DNA of 64,000 bases from Acidithiobacillus ferridurans. GTDB taxonomy: Bacteria; Pseudomonadota; Gammaproteobacteria; Acidithiobacillales; Acidithiobacillaceae. The stretch spans positions 2,373,501-2,437,500 of the forward strand of contig NZ_AP018795.1 of the NCBI RefSeq assembly GCF_003966655.1, written 5' to 3'. This document shows, piece after piece, positions 53,326-62,101 of the stretch; positions within the stretch are counted from its first letter, which is position 1; every line of letters begins with the position of its first letter. Position numbers and translations under genes: made by a program. The notes beneath the pieces were generated by a model that worked only from the letters and a program-made list of their open reading frames with translations, was not told the origin of the DNA and did not search any database.

Positions 53326-54009
53326 TTAGGATGTCATTCCAAGTATCTTACGGATGGCAGTCACATATCCCACGTCATACAGTGTTCGACCGGTTCGGTT
53401 CGTGATCTCTCCATGTGAGCCTTCCCTCCATTCTTCCTGGTCAAGGAACTCCTTCGAGATTGCCTGTTCGAGAGACTCACGCTCGCTTTCTGTCAGTTGG
53501 GCCTTGGCTTCCAAAATGGCTACGGGAGGCGAGTGTGTTACAATCGTAGCACCGAGCGGCCGTTGGTCTATTGTTATCTGCATTCGCGACTTTAGCAGAT
53601 TTACTTTGGCAAGAAGATCATCACGCTCGGCTATTGTGGACTGCATCAATGAACGTATCGCAGGATCCTCGATGCGCATGAGATATTGGTGACTGGATAA
53701 TTTCTTGGGCTCCTTTGGAGCCTTCACAGACATCGTTCCTGAAAACGCCGCCCAAGCCGTTATTAGAGTGACGTAATCCTTGGATGCGGCGTTGTACAGC
53801 ACTCGTGCTTTGAAAAGGCCGCGGGCCTCGCAAATGCGACCTATTGACGATAATCCAAAGTTAAGCAGGGATGCGGACTGTGTCTGGTGCTGGTATTGAT
53901 TCCGGCATATCTCTTGAAGCGATTTCAAGGTGGCGGCCTTGTTCGAGCGTGGACCTTTGGCCAACAACGCTTCAAGAACTTCGTCAGGGTGGATGTCTGT
54001 TTTATGCAT
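53326..54009 (-). CDS. gmtX: GmtX-like protein of the recombinase trio
   Basis: A 227-residue basic protein with an N-terminal HTH-like helical region (VLEALLAKGPRSNKAATLKSLQEICRNQ), a middle coiled segment (AERDDLLAKVNLLKSRM) and a C-terminal end (RTGRTLYDVGYVTAIRKILGM). Size, content and order after a GmtZ-like gene fit GmtX of the gamma-Mobile-Trio. Its start overlaps the end of gmtZ by eight bases, indicating coupled translation. Its exact role is unknown. Confidence 0.78.
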   Translation of the reverse strand: MHKTDIHPDEVLEALLAKGPRSNKAATLKSLQEICRNQYQHQTQSASLLNFGLSSIGRICEARGLFKARVLYNAASKDYVTLITAWAAFSGTMSVKAPKEPKKLSSHQYLMRIEDPAIRSLMQSTIAERDDLLAKVNLLKSRMQITIDQRPLGATIVTHSPPVAILEAKAQLTESERESLEQAISKEFLDQEEWREGSHGEITNRTGRTLYDVGYVTAIRKILGMTS

Positions 54010-56998
54010 TTTCGTAGCCGAATTGTAGAGGTGCAGGCAACGACTGTAGGGTATCGGTGAGTAAATGTTGGATGTCGATACCTATAAACTGGGCAAGGCT
54101 CTCACCGGCATCCATGAGACTGCACACTTTGCGCATCCCAAGGAGCGGGTTCGTGTTAGTTTTAGCAGACAGGCGCCGCATGAATGCATTCCCCGCTTTG
54201 AGTTGATCTGCTTCATTAAGTTGTAGGAAGAACGGCGGCAAATGGTCGCGTGCCAATGCCGCGTCAAGCAGTTGGCTGCGCCTGAAAACGGCCTTGCCCG
54301 GATCCAAATCCGGGTAGATTTCTACGTTCTGGCAGACGTCAGAAAGTTGCAAGAGTTCAGAATCCACTTCCTCAAACGCAATCTGCACATCCATTGCCGA
54401 ACCCGCAGCGATGAGCGATGTCTTATTGTTGTCATTGTTGACAGGCAGGGCATTACATCGCTGAATAATCTGCCAACAGGCTGCCATATCCTCCGCAAGA
54501 CTATTAAACCGCTGCAACGTAGATTCCCAGATTCGCTCTGCCGTACGCAATTCCTGTGTTCTAGTAAAAACTTCACCAGAATTTTCAACATCTGCCTTTT
54601 TCCTTTTGATATCATGCAATATGGCATCTTGTTTTATGGCACCATTCCTGACCTCATCGAATTGGTAGCAAATGTTGCCCAAGTGCGCCGCGAGTGCTGG
54701 TATATAATGCGGTTCGGTAACAAACCATCGGCACCGGATGCAATTTCTTATCCCACCTGGTACTGGATTGTGGGTCCGCTGGTCGGCATCAGGATTGAAG
54801 GCAATGCCTCCGTTATAACATCCACCAACCCTAAATCCACCCCTGTTTGACGATGAATCGACTTCCGATGTATTCCCTCCAACGAGACACAAGCCATGGT
54901 GCATAAGCATCCAGCCGGCCGGATTGCGGTTGGCTGGATGCTCCGGAACAAGGGTTATAAGGGTCTCGGTGCTATTCCAGATAGCTCGCGTCGTAAGAAT
55001 TTCATGTTTTTCATTGGCAAGGAATGAAACAATGCTTTCTTCCTTCAAAGCGTCAACACGCGACACGGCATCTATCAATGCGTCCTGCATGTACTTAAAT
55101 CCCGGTTTTGTATAGTAAATGGTCATAATCAGTCGACTATGCCCCACCAACTTCACGAGAAGATGGAATGGTAAACTACCATCTATCGCTAGTGCCGTGA
55201 TAAGAGATACGCGCAGACTATGCAGCGGAAACAAGGCTAGAGGTGAGCTTCCCGGTTTAGTAACCAATACAATCGGTGACCCATCTGGATGGGTAGTCCC
55301 ATGTCTAGATAACCTGTTCTGCATTTCTTGCAGTAGCTTCGCCCATGCAACCCTCATTATGCCATCGGTTATCGGAAGATGGGCTTCACCATACTTTTTT
55401 CGTTCGGCAGAACGGAATATGAAATAAGTATCCGGATAAGATGCCAACTGCATATCGCTCTTGGGTTCTCCAATACATTTTTGAGGAAGGCTACGCCAAG
55501 ACGTTGGGTGTATAATTGGATTGTATTTTTCCTGCCAGTTTCGTATTTTTTCTAGCCAATAATGAGGTTGGTCTTGGAGGTCTCCAATGGTTGGCCAAGG
55601 AAATTCGTAACCTTTCTGTACGCCGGACTTAAGAATATCCGCAGTTTTGTTGGTATTGATATACAGCGTTGTTAGCAGTTCTTCCTGACCAATCGGTTCC
55701 GTTCGACGTAATACTCCCTGCCTTACAGGGTTACGTTTGGTGCCCATAGCCAATGGGGTGGTGTTTTCAATCCACGCTCCAGCAACATATCGCCATGTGT
55801 CTGCTTCACCTGAATCCAGCATGCGAACCTGAAATGTCCGTGGTGGCAATTGAAGCTTTATCAGCAGTGCAACCCACCTGACAGGGCTCCACATTTCCAA
55901 GATTGGTTTTACGTTGTGATCAATTGACCTGCGAATACGCCACACACAATCAGGATCATCTTTGTCGATTTGATCTTCTGTTGTAGAGAACCAGTCATTG
56001 GACATACGTTTATCGGGCTCGCCGATTCTTTTTGCTCCAAGTGCGTTTTGTGCCCAAGTCCAATCCTTAAAGGATGGACCTTGGGCGAGCAGCTTCTTTA
56101 AATCAACGATATATCCGTATGGTAATGGAGTATTGACAGTTTCATAATGGATAGGGAATCCGTTGGTAGTGATTCTCCGCACTGGATTACGAAATGCTGG
56201 TAAAATTATGGGTTTTCCATTGTCATCTCTGTAGCTATAATATTGTAGTAGTACCCAATCAATAAAGTCATGTATCCGATTGTTGTAAGCCACCCCACCA
56301 CCTGATTGTGGGCAAGCAGTAGAAAAGAATTCCGGTACTATACTGTCATGTCTTAATATGGCTTCTGGTTCATAAGGAAGTCCTTTCTTCTGTAAATAAT
56401 TGGAAAAAAATACAGTTAATGCGGCCATCCTTAACCCAATGCCTCTTTGCTCACCCTTAAGCCATTCAACGCCAAGTTTTTGCCACCGGATAAATTGTTG
56501 ATACTCCCGGATCACCCAAGTCAGCTCAAAATCTACACGCTTATTGGGAAATGATGGTTTCAGCGCTTTACCCGCAGATTCAGCAGCCTTAAACACGGAC
56601 CAAACGGTTTTTGGTTTTAGATTTAACTGTCTACCTACTGCCGTGTACTTAATCCCACTTTCAATGAGTCCTATGATTTCTTCCTTAATTTCTTCAGAGA
56701 TTTTTTCATAAGAACGACTATGTCCTATATCCTTCTTCTGCCAAGCACTGATTAATGACTTCTCAATACCCATCTCTCGACTTACTGAGGCTGCTGTTTG
56801 TCCATTTTTTATTTTCTGTAACACATCCTGTGTTAAACTTTTCGGGTAGTATTTAGTGGTTTTACCTATATGTTTAGTTATTCGGCAGACAGTTGTAGTG
56901 CCGATCCCAAGTTTTTCTGCTACACCCCGTTTTGTATACCCACTGTTAACCAGCTTGATGGCCTTCTGACGTAATTCTTCGTTAATTCTCTTTGCCAT
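54002..56998 (-). CDS. gmtZ: GmtZ-like integrase of the recombinase trio (VPA1269 family)
   Basis: A 998-residue protein. Three tandem helix-turn-helix units occupy about the first 145 residues (VAEKLGIGTTTVCRITK; SVSREMGIEKSLISAW; VGRQLNLKPKTVWSVF). A central region carries tyrosine-recombinase motifs near 590-632 (PLHSLRVSLITAL, KLVGHSRLIMTIYYTK). The C-terminal part has a cysteine cluster (NCIRCRWF). The AGGAG site selects the ATG at 56998, inside an open frame extending to 57064. Order and sequence fit GmtZ. The start is seven bases after the gmtY stop. Confidence 0.85.
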   Translation of the reverse strand: MAKRINEELRQKAIKLVNSGYTKRGVAEKLGIGTTTVCRITKHIGKTTKYYPKSLTQDVLQKIKNGQTAASVSREMGIEKSLISAWQKKDIGHSRSYEKISEEIKEEIIGLIESGIKYTAVGRQLNLKPKTVWSVFKAAESAGKALKPSFPNKRVDFELTWVIREYQQFIRWQKLGVEWLKGEQRGIGLRMAALTVFFSNYLQKKGLPYEPEAILRHDSIVPEFFSTACPQSGGGVAYNNRIHDFIDWVLLQYYSYRDDNGKPIILPAFRNPVRRITTNGFPIHYETVNTPLPYGYIVDLKKLLAQGPSFKDWTWAQNALGAKRIGEPDKRMSNDWFSTTEDQIDKDDPDCVWRIRRSIDHNVKPILEMWSPVRWVALLIKLQLPPRTFQVRMLDSGEADTWRYVAGAWIENTTPLAMGTKRNPVRQGVLRRTEPIGQEELLTTLYINTNKTADILKSGVQKGYEFPWPTIGDLQDQPHYWLEKIRNWQEKYNPIIHPTSWRSLPQKCIGEPKSDMQLASYPDTYFIFRSAERKKYGEAHLPITDGIMRVAWAKLLQEMQNRLSRHGTTHPDGSPIVLVTKPGSSPLALFPLHSLRVSLITALAIDGSLPFHLLVKLVGHSRLIMTIYYTKPGFKYMQDALIDAVSRVDALKEESIVSFLANEKHEILTTRAIWNSTETLITLVPEHPANRNPAGWMLMHHGLCLVGGNTSEVDSSSNRGGFRVGGCYNGGIAFNPDADQRTHNPVPGGIRNCIRCRWFVTEPHYIPALAAHLGNICYQFDEVRNGAIKQDAILHDIKRKKADVENSGEVFTRTQELRTAERIWESTLQRFNSLAEDMAACWQIIQRCNALPVNNDNNKTSLIAAGSAMDVQIAFEEVDSELLQLSDVCQNVEIYPDLDPGKAVFRRSQLLDAALARDHLPPFFLQLNEADQLKAGNAFMRRLSAKTNTNPLLGMRKVCSLMDAGESLAQFIGIDIQHLLTDTLQSLPAPLQFGYENA

Positions 56999-57005
56999 AG
57001 ATCTC

Positions 57006-58391
57006 CTATAACCCAATTTCGTACTGCAACGAAGACCTAGTTCCTTGCATGCGCCCACTAGCATCTCGCAAAGCTATCAGTGTTTCTCTCATGGTTGCTT
57101 GCGTGTAAACGATTTGGCTTTCCTCGGAAGCGTGATGCATGCAACGTTGGATCAGCAGCGTATCCAGTCCGCCATTTTTGAGCCGCCGTCCATATGCATG
57201 ACGATGCCCGTGGGGGGTCGTACCGGCTTGCTTCCGAACAGTAAGCCCTAGACGTTCAACCGCAGCACCGTGCGCTTTAGTAAACTTGTCGATGGTGTAC
57301 ATGGATCCCCGTGGCTCCCGGTAGAGATTTACGAATGCGAAAGGATGGTTACGGTCAAGACACGCCACCTGTTCCAGGTATCTCAGCCAGAGATCCTTGA
57401 ACCATTCTCCAAACCACGGCTGAAACCAATAGATAGTCATGTAAAATTTATTATCAAGGCGAGGATTTTTCCATCCTGCCCCTTGGCTACCCAATATTTC
57501 CGTCCGTGGAGCCAATGCATATTTTTTAGCTAGGTACTGAGCTCGATTACTTGTACGGCCCTTATTGGTCTGGTCCGTCCAATCGCTTGGCGCATATCCT
57601 TGATGGGGATGATGGACAAGAACTGTGGCGGATTTGTTATTCTCAGGGGAAGGAAATACGTCTTGGAGGTAGAGATGAAAAGGTTCACTCACCCGCAATC
57701 CGCCTCCATGCAGTAGTAGTGTGATCAACATGCCCCGATAATCGTGTTTGCCAGCCACCTTGAACCCTCTGAGTAAAAACTCCTCGAAGCGATTATCAGG
57801 AAAAGCTGGTGGCTCACTTTTGGCCACGCGCGGCATCATTTTAGGGCGTGTTCTGTACCCTGTTTGATACGGGCCAGGGTTTGCAGCCCATCCATGGCCA
57901 AGGAAAGCCTTCTCGCGGCGGTAAAGGTAAGCTATTTCATCCATTTTTCGGTCAAAAGCGTCCCCAGCGTATCTCGGATTGATGTTTTCTGCTTCTGGCC
58001 GCATTTCACCTAGCCAACCAAAAAGTTCAGACAACCGATGTATGATTTCGCCTGCATTATTAATCGAATAGGGCTGCCAGCAAAGGTTGCTAGGATCCAA
58101 CCCAGTAGTGAGGTCGAAGGTCCCTGAATACAGTCGCTGGGCAAAGTTCTGGAAAAGACGATAGGAATTTGGTTCTTCTGGATTAGCGTTGACATATCGA
58201 AGGAACAAAGTAACAGCCAGCACAACCTTTTTCATCCAGGAAAGGCTGCGATTGTGGCTACGTGCAAGGCAGTAATCCAACAAAGGCCCCAAGACACCTT
58301 CAGGCGTCAGCAATACAGGGAGTTCCATGACCGCCCCAGTAGTATCAGTCACTATCTTGGCATTTACGCTGACGAAGGTCATCGCTTTCAT
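57006..58391 (-). CDS. gmtY: GmtY-like tyrosine recombinase
   Basis: A 461-residue phage-integrase-type recombinase, first gene of the trio and nearest to the right island end. The catalytic residues are recognisable: R in HGGGLRVSEPFHLYL, the H-x-x-[RH] box TPHGHRHAYGRR, and HHASEESQIVYTQ with the nucleophilic tyrosine. The N-terminus is a core-binding domain. With GmtZ and GmtX it probably catalyses island excision and insertion. An alternative start is three codons later. Confidence 0.88.
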   Translation of the reverse strand: MKAMTFVSVNAKIVTDTTGAVMELPVLLTPEGVLGPLLDYCLARSHNRSLSWMKKVVLAVTLFLRYVNANPEEPNSYRLFQNFAQRLYSGTFDLTTGLDPSNLCWQPYSINNAGEIIHRLSELFGWLGEMRPEAENINPRYAGDAFDRKMDEIAYLYRREKAFLGHGWAANPGPYQTGYRTRPKMMPRVAKSEPPAFPDNRFEEFLLRGFKVAGKHDYRGMLITLLLHGGGLRVSEPFHLYLQDVFPSPENNKSATVLVHHPHQGYAPSDWTDQTNKGRTSNRAQYLAKKYALAPRTEILGSQGAGWKNPRLDNKFYMTIYWFQPWFGEWFKDLWLRYLEQVACLDRNHPFAFVNLYREPRGSMYTIDKFTKAHGAAVERLGLTVRKQAGTTPHGHRHAYGRRLKNGGLDTLLIQRCMHHASEESQIVYTQATMRETLIALRDASGRMQGTRSSLQYEIGL

Positions 58392-58556
58392 GTAAGGCGT
58401 CTAAAACGATATTCATTCCTCATGGACATCAAACACATCAGAACCACCCCCAAGCATAACATGTACTATGTAGAATAAGATGAATGACGGTGAAGGGCAA
58501 GCAAGCATGCTTCATACCTCCCATCGGGCTTCTCACTTATTGAAATCTCTCTTCTA

Positions 58557-58580
58557 TGTATATTTTCTTGGGGGGATAAG
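58557..58580. repeat. Right end inverted repeat of the island
   Basis: Reading inward on the reverse strand: CTTATCCCCCCAAGAAAAT then ATACATAG. It aligns with the left end CTTATTCC...AAAATAGTACATA after one gap. It lies 165 bases from the gmtY start, with no gene between. Confidence 0.6.
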
Positions 58581-58943
58581 GTGGAAAGCCGACCAGTCGA
58601 AATTTGCCGTGCCAATCTCGACCTCATGCCCATTGGCACAATACTTACAGTGGAAAAACGAGTAGTCATTGCCGTGGCTGGTGAAGCGCGGCGGGGCCAC
58701 CTTCCACCGTGCGCCGGTCGCGGCAATGGTCCGTTCCTCCCGGCGCACCTGCCAGGGCTTCATGCCGTAGGGCTTGCCCTCGATGATGACGCGCACATCC
58801 ACCCCACGACGGTGAGCCGCAGCGAGGGCGCGAAGGATTTTGCGGTCGGACAGATAATACACGCCTACGTCCAGTTCACGGCGGGACGAATGGATGACCT
58901 GGATAATGGGCGCTGGACCTGCCTGTGGTTCGATAGAAAGCAT
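58581..58943 (-). pseudogene. Phospholipase-D-family protein, N-terminal half
   Basis: About 121 codons from the ATG at 58943 (GAAGGA upstream) through VYYLSDRKILRALAAAHRRGVDV and the first HKD-type site (HCKYCANGHEVEIGTANFDWSAF). After FH the frame enters island DNA and stops within ten codons. The second half is at 43331-43870. The gene was once one protein of about 300 residues. Confidence 0.87.
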
Positions 58944-58954
58944 ATTTTTCCTTC

Positions 58955-59269
58955 TCAGGCCAGACTTGGTGTCTGGGTTGGTATTTTCCGGGATTTCCGG
59001 ACCTCTATTTTGACCTGTGGCTTACTGGGCACCCTGCATTCCGGAACAGGGTCTTCTGGCAATGCCAGGTCGCGCGGATAATGAAACCCACTTCCGCCCG
59101 TTCCGGCTGCCATGGACGTCTCGGCACCACCACAGGATTTTACGATGTTCTGTTTAATTTCTCGTATAGACCCATCGGGTTGCGTGGCGTCCTGAATCGG
59201 TGCCTGTTCTTTTTTTGGCTGCCGCCGCACCCCATACTGGGGTGCATGGAAAATTTTGCTGATACCCAA
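58955..59269 (-). CDS. Hypothetical protein in the partition-region operon
   Basis: A 104-residue frame starting at a TTG that overlaps the previous gene's stop region, ending 11 bases before the PLD start. The sequence is polar (REIKQNIVKSCGGAETSMAAGTGG, VRKSRKIPTQTPSLA) without a recognisable domain. Its tight packing between the zinc-ribbon and PLD genes supports translation; the start codon is uncertain. Confidence 0.45.
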   Translation of the reverse strand: MGISKIFHAPQYGVRRQPKKEQAPIQDATQPDGSIREIKQNIVKSCGGAETSMAAGTGGSGFHYPRDLALPEDPVPECRVPSKPQVKIEVRKSRKIPTQTPSLA

Positions 59270-59270
59270 T

Positions 59271-59528
59271 TTACAGCCCTTTGCGGTATTTCAACCGCAC
59301 GTCCTGGCACTGGGGACAAACGTAAATGTCGACTTCCAGCTTTTTCTCAAAGGCTTCTTCGCCGTCGGTAGCCACCTGACCGCCCAGGAAAGCAGCGCCC
59401 GCCCCCAACATGCCGGTCAGTCCACCCATACGCAGGCCGTGTGGGCCCTGGTAGGCCATATTGGTTCCGCAGGTGCAGATGACCTGCTGGACGTTTGCGT
59501 GATCATTGTGTTCGCCAAATCCAAACAT
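59271..59528 (-). CDS. Small zinc-ribbon-like protein
   Basis: An 85-residue protein with two cysteine pairs, VICTCGTNM and YVCPQCQDV, separated by a glycine-rich hydrophobic stretch (GGLTGMLGAGAAFLGGQVA). This is a rubredoxin/zinc-ribbon-like arrangement. AAAGGAG precedes the start. It follows parB by 83 bases on the same strand and belongs to the plasmid-derived block. Function unknown. Confidence 0.65.
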   Translation of the reverse strand: MFGFGEHNDHANVQQVICTCGTNMAYQGPHGLRMGGLTGMLGAGAAFLGGQVATDGEEAFEKKLEVDIYVCPQCQDVRLKYRKGL

Positions 59529-59611
59529 AACTATTCTCCTTTAGGTTTAGGCCAACATGAGACCGTAAAACAACCTCAAGCGTTCACGCTCCTTCATGTC
59601 GCGGTTTGCGG

Positions 59612-60856
59612 TCACTCGTTTAACACCAATTCCAACACCTCAACGATCTCCACCGTTTTCATCGTCCCGGGCAATGCGCGCCCTGCCTTTGCAAAGGCCC
59701 GCTCCAACAAAGGGCGGGGGAGGGTCACCGTCACCTGATTCGGCAGGGATGCTCCCGGCAGGGATGCTCCATCCGCTGGATCTCCGACGACCACTCCGTT
59801 CTCATCCACAACGCCCCCATCCTCGATGTCCTCATCGCTATCGACACTGCGCAGATCGATCGTGGACACGTCCACTTCTTCCCCATTGACATCAAAAGCC
59901 CTTGCAGGGTGCGAACCCGAACCCATCACGGCCCCATTTTCCTGCTGCATGTCTACCTCCTGCGGTTTTCCGCTCAAACCTTGTTCGTAGCGATCTTCCT
60001 CTCTATCCACCAGCACGCGGGAGAGGGTTTCCCCGGCCTGCAGGCTGGCACGGATGGCGTCCAGCACGATGCGCTTGTCCTCGTCCTTCATCCATCCTTT
60101 CATGCGACTGATGTCCGTTTGCCCGATGGACTCCAGCGGCACGCCCAGATACTCCGCCACCGCCTGCGCATCTTCGCTCCCCAGAGAGAGCATCTGATGT
60201 ACCCATGCCTTGGATCGACCCAGCCGCTTGCCCAGATCCGCCATGCTCGGCTTGGGGTCCAGGCTATCCATCAACTGCTTTACGGCCTTCGCCGTATCCA
60301 CGGGCGTCATATCCGCCCGCGCCAGATTTTCGACCAGCTGCATTTCCAGCCGGTCGGCGTCTGTGTCGGGCTCCAATATCACGGCTGGAATCCGGGACAG
60401 GTCATAGCCTTTGCGACGGCATGGCTGGCCACTGTCCCGGGCAGCCATGGATGCCCTCCAGCGCCGCTCGCCCGCTATGATCCGATACCTTCCCGACGCG
60501 ACAGGATGTACCGCGATGGGCTGCAATACCCCATGCTGCAGGATGCTCTCCTTCAGCAGTTCCAGATCATTGTCGATGGCGTCCTGCGCCCCGGATGCCA
60601 CAAACGTCTTGCGCGGCTGCTCCGGGTCCGGCTCGATCTCCGACAACGCCAGAAAGAGCGCCGAAGCGGCTCCGCCGCCGATCGTTCCGCCCGCAACGGC
60701 ATTCCGTTCATCCGCACGAGCCGTTTCCTGGCCCGGAAGTCGTCTACCGGGTAGACGATTGGCTTTGGCATCGGTCTCGCCGGAATCTCCCGCCATCTCG
60801 GCCAGCGTGCGCTTCATCTCATCAAAGAGATTCTCTGAAAGATCTACCTTGGCCAT
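59612..60856 (-). CDS. parB: ParB-family partition protein
   Basis: A 414-residue ParB. The ParB/sulfiredoxin-like domain covers about 75-180 (PEQPRKTF, RYRIIAGERRWRAS, LVENLARADMTPVDTA) and is followed by an HTH (SMADLGKRLGRSKAWVHQMLSL). ParB binds parS and, with ParA, segregates the replicon. A 15-bp repeat array encodes GASLPGASLP at residues 363-372, and a 19-bp palindrome lies within codons near residue 35. GGAGGG precedes the start, which abuts the parA stop. Confidence 0.93.
   Translation of the reverse strand: MAKVDLSENLFDEMKRTLAEMAGDSGETDAKANRLPGRRLPGQETARADERNAVAGGTIGGGAASALFLALSEIEPDPEQPRKTFVASGAQDAIDNDLELLKESILQHGVLQPIAVHPVASGRYRIIAGERRWRASMAARDSGQPCRRKGYDLSRIPAVILEPDTDADRLEMQLVENLARADMTPVDTAKAVKQLMDSLDPKPSMADLGKRLGRSKAWVHQMLSLGSEDAQAVAEYLGVPLESIGQTDISRMKGWMKDEDKRIVLDAIRASLQAGETLSRVLVDREEDRYEQGLSGKPQEVDMQQENGAVMGSGSHPARAFDVNGEEVDVSTIDLRSVDSDEDIEDGGVVDENGVVVGDPADGASLPGASLPNQVTVTLPRPLLERAFAKAGRALPGTMKTVEIVEVLELVLNE
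59741..59770. repeat. In-frame 15-bp tandem repeat, array 8 (parB)
   Basis: Two perfect CGGCAGGGATGCTCC units, in frame with parB on the reverse strand. The reverse complement in register CTGCCGGGAGCATCC matches the VirB10 unit CTGCCGGGTGCAGCC in 13 of 15 bases. Confidence 0.88.
60740..60758. promoter_or_regulatory. 19-bp palindrome inside parB, candidate parS
   Basis: TCGTCTACCGGGTAGACGA has perfect 9-base arms around one central G. An identical copy lies upstream of the partition operon at 62102-62120. Confidence 0.65.
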
Positions 60857-60857
60857 T

Positions 60858-61628
60858 TTATCCCTCCTTCACCGTTTCTTCCGTCGGCACCCGGTCCGTT
60901 TCCAGAATCATCTTGCAGGCCATGGCCCATTTCGCCGCCGCCGCGTCTTTCGGGTCCAGCTTCCAGACGGGCATCCCCTGTTTCATGGCGTTGGAAACAA
61001 TCTGCCGATTGGTCAGATGCACCGGAAGCACATGCTGACCGAAACCTGACTCGGTGATCGCATCCACGACCATCTGCTGATTTGTGGAGTTCAAAACCCG
61101 CTTGTTGATGACCAGGGACAATCCCAGATCGACCTGCGAGGCGATCTCCCGCCAAACCTTGAGCAGCGAAGTAAGCCCCTGCAACGCCAACAGGTCGGGC
61201 TCCACGGGCGCCACCAACAACCCGCCCAGATAGAGCGGGGCCAGCTGCTGTACGCCGGCGGCTGGTGGCGTGTCGATGACCACCACATCGAAATCGATGT
61301 CGAGCAAACGGCTCATCGCCTCCTGTCCGGACTTCAATCCCTGCTTTTCCACCAGATGCACATGCTGGTGGCCTGGCAGGATTTGGAGATCCCCGAACCG
61401 GGTATCCTGGAACTCCAGGCGGGTGTCCCCATCCCACAGTTCCAATACCGATTTGCCACGGCCATTCGGCTCCCCCGTAGTGATGAAAGTGGCGTTGCGT
61501 TGGCCATCCATATCCACGAGCAGGGTCTTTTTCTTCGCCGCCATGCTGGCGTAAGCCGCAATGTGAACGGCAAGAGCGGTCTTTCCTACTCCGCCCTTCT
61601 GATTGGTCACGGTAATGATCTGTGGCAT
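60858..61628 (-). CDS. parA: ParA-family partition ATPase
   Basis: A 256-residue ParA with deviant Walker A QKGGVGKTALA near residue 9 and VVIDTPPAAGVQQL as the Walker B region. It lacks the N-terminal HTH of P1-type ParA, so repression is probably by the RHH protein upstream. It overlaps that gene by 22 bases and is followed directly by parB. Sequence differs from the carboxysomal McdA in this window. It suggests an integrated plasmid or a plasmid-like element. Confidence 0.94.
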   Translation of the reverse strand: MPQIITVTNQKGGVGKTALAVHIAAYASMAAKKKTLLVDMDGQRNATFITTGEPNGRGKSVLELWDGDTRLEFQDTRFGDLQILPGHQHVHLVEKQGLKSGQEAMSRLLDIDFDVVVIDTPPAAGVQQLAPLYLGGLLVAPVEPDLLALQGLTSLLKVWREIASQVDLGLSLVINKRVLNSTNQQMVVDAITESGFGQHVLPVHLTNRQIVSNAMKQGMPVWKLDPKDAAAAKWAMACKMILETDRVPTEETVKEG

Positions 61629-62047
61629 CTCTCCCTCTCTTCTCGCGCTTTGCTAGCGCGAAACTTCGTTTTCCGCCGCTCCTGCTCCTGCAGTGGCGGA
61701 TACAGAATCCAGGAATACCAATACAACATCGTATAGAGCACATCGGGCAGGCCTACTCCGTTGCGGCGGCTGACCTCTGCCAGGTTGTCCGCCAGATGCG
61801 CCGGAATCCGCACGTGTACTTCCACCCATTCCGGGCCGGACACGGCCGGAGGGTGCCCATCCCGCCATCGAAGTCCTTTCTCCCAGGCTTTTTCGGCCAG
61901 AAACCGGGAAGCGCAGTCCTCATGGACGGCCCGCAGCGTCATCCCCTGAACGAAGGCCAGAGCCTGGATGTACAGGTGCATCTTTAGCGGGATCACTGTC
62001 GATTCCCCCGCATAGGGCATACCGTTAAAGAGAGATGGTGTCAGCAT
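61607..62047 (-). CDS. Ribbon-helix-helix-type protein of the par operon
   Basis: A 146-residue protein, first of the operon. Near residue 90 (WVEVHVRIPAHLADNLAEVSRRNGVGLPDVLYTML) it has the strand-helix-helix pattern of RHH DNA-binding domains. The N-terminal half is rich in aromatic and charged residues and unassigned. Such proteins repress plasmid partition operons by binding the palindrome in front; here a 19-bp palindrome lies 55 bases upstream of the start. The end overlaps parA. Confidence 0.6.
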   Translation of the reverse strand: MLTPSLFNGMPYAGESTVIPLKMHLYIQALAFVQGMTLRAVHEDCASRFLAEKAWEKGLRWRDGHPPAVSGPEWVEVHVRIPAHLADNLAEVSRRNGVGLPDVLYTMLYWYSWILYPPLQEQERRKTKFRASKAREERERCHRSLP

Positions 62048-62101
62048 GCTTTTCCCGGCTTGACCCTTTCACGAATGGGTATAGATCAGCGCTGGGCCAG
62101 A

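Larger units (their letters stand above)
43871..58580. mobile_element. Gamma-Mobile-Trio-like genomic island inserted in a PLD gene
   Basis: Boundaries are inferred from the split PLD gene: joining ...TTCCAC (58581 side) to CGCAGGAAC (43870 side) keeps the frame. The ends are imperfect inverted repeats (CTTATTCC...AAAATAGTACATA on the left; CTTATCC...AAAATATACATAG read inward on the right). Three recombinase-module genes (gmtY, gmtZ, gmtX order) occupy the right end and redox-defence cargo the rest. Bases are richer in A and T than the host genes. Length is about 14.7 kb. End points could be off by a few bases on the left. Confidence 0.8.
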
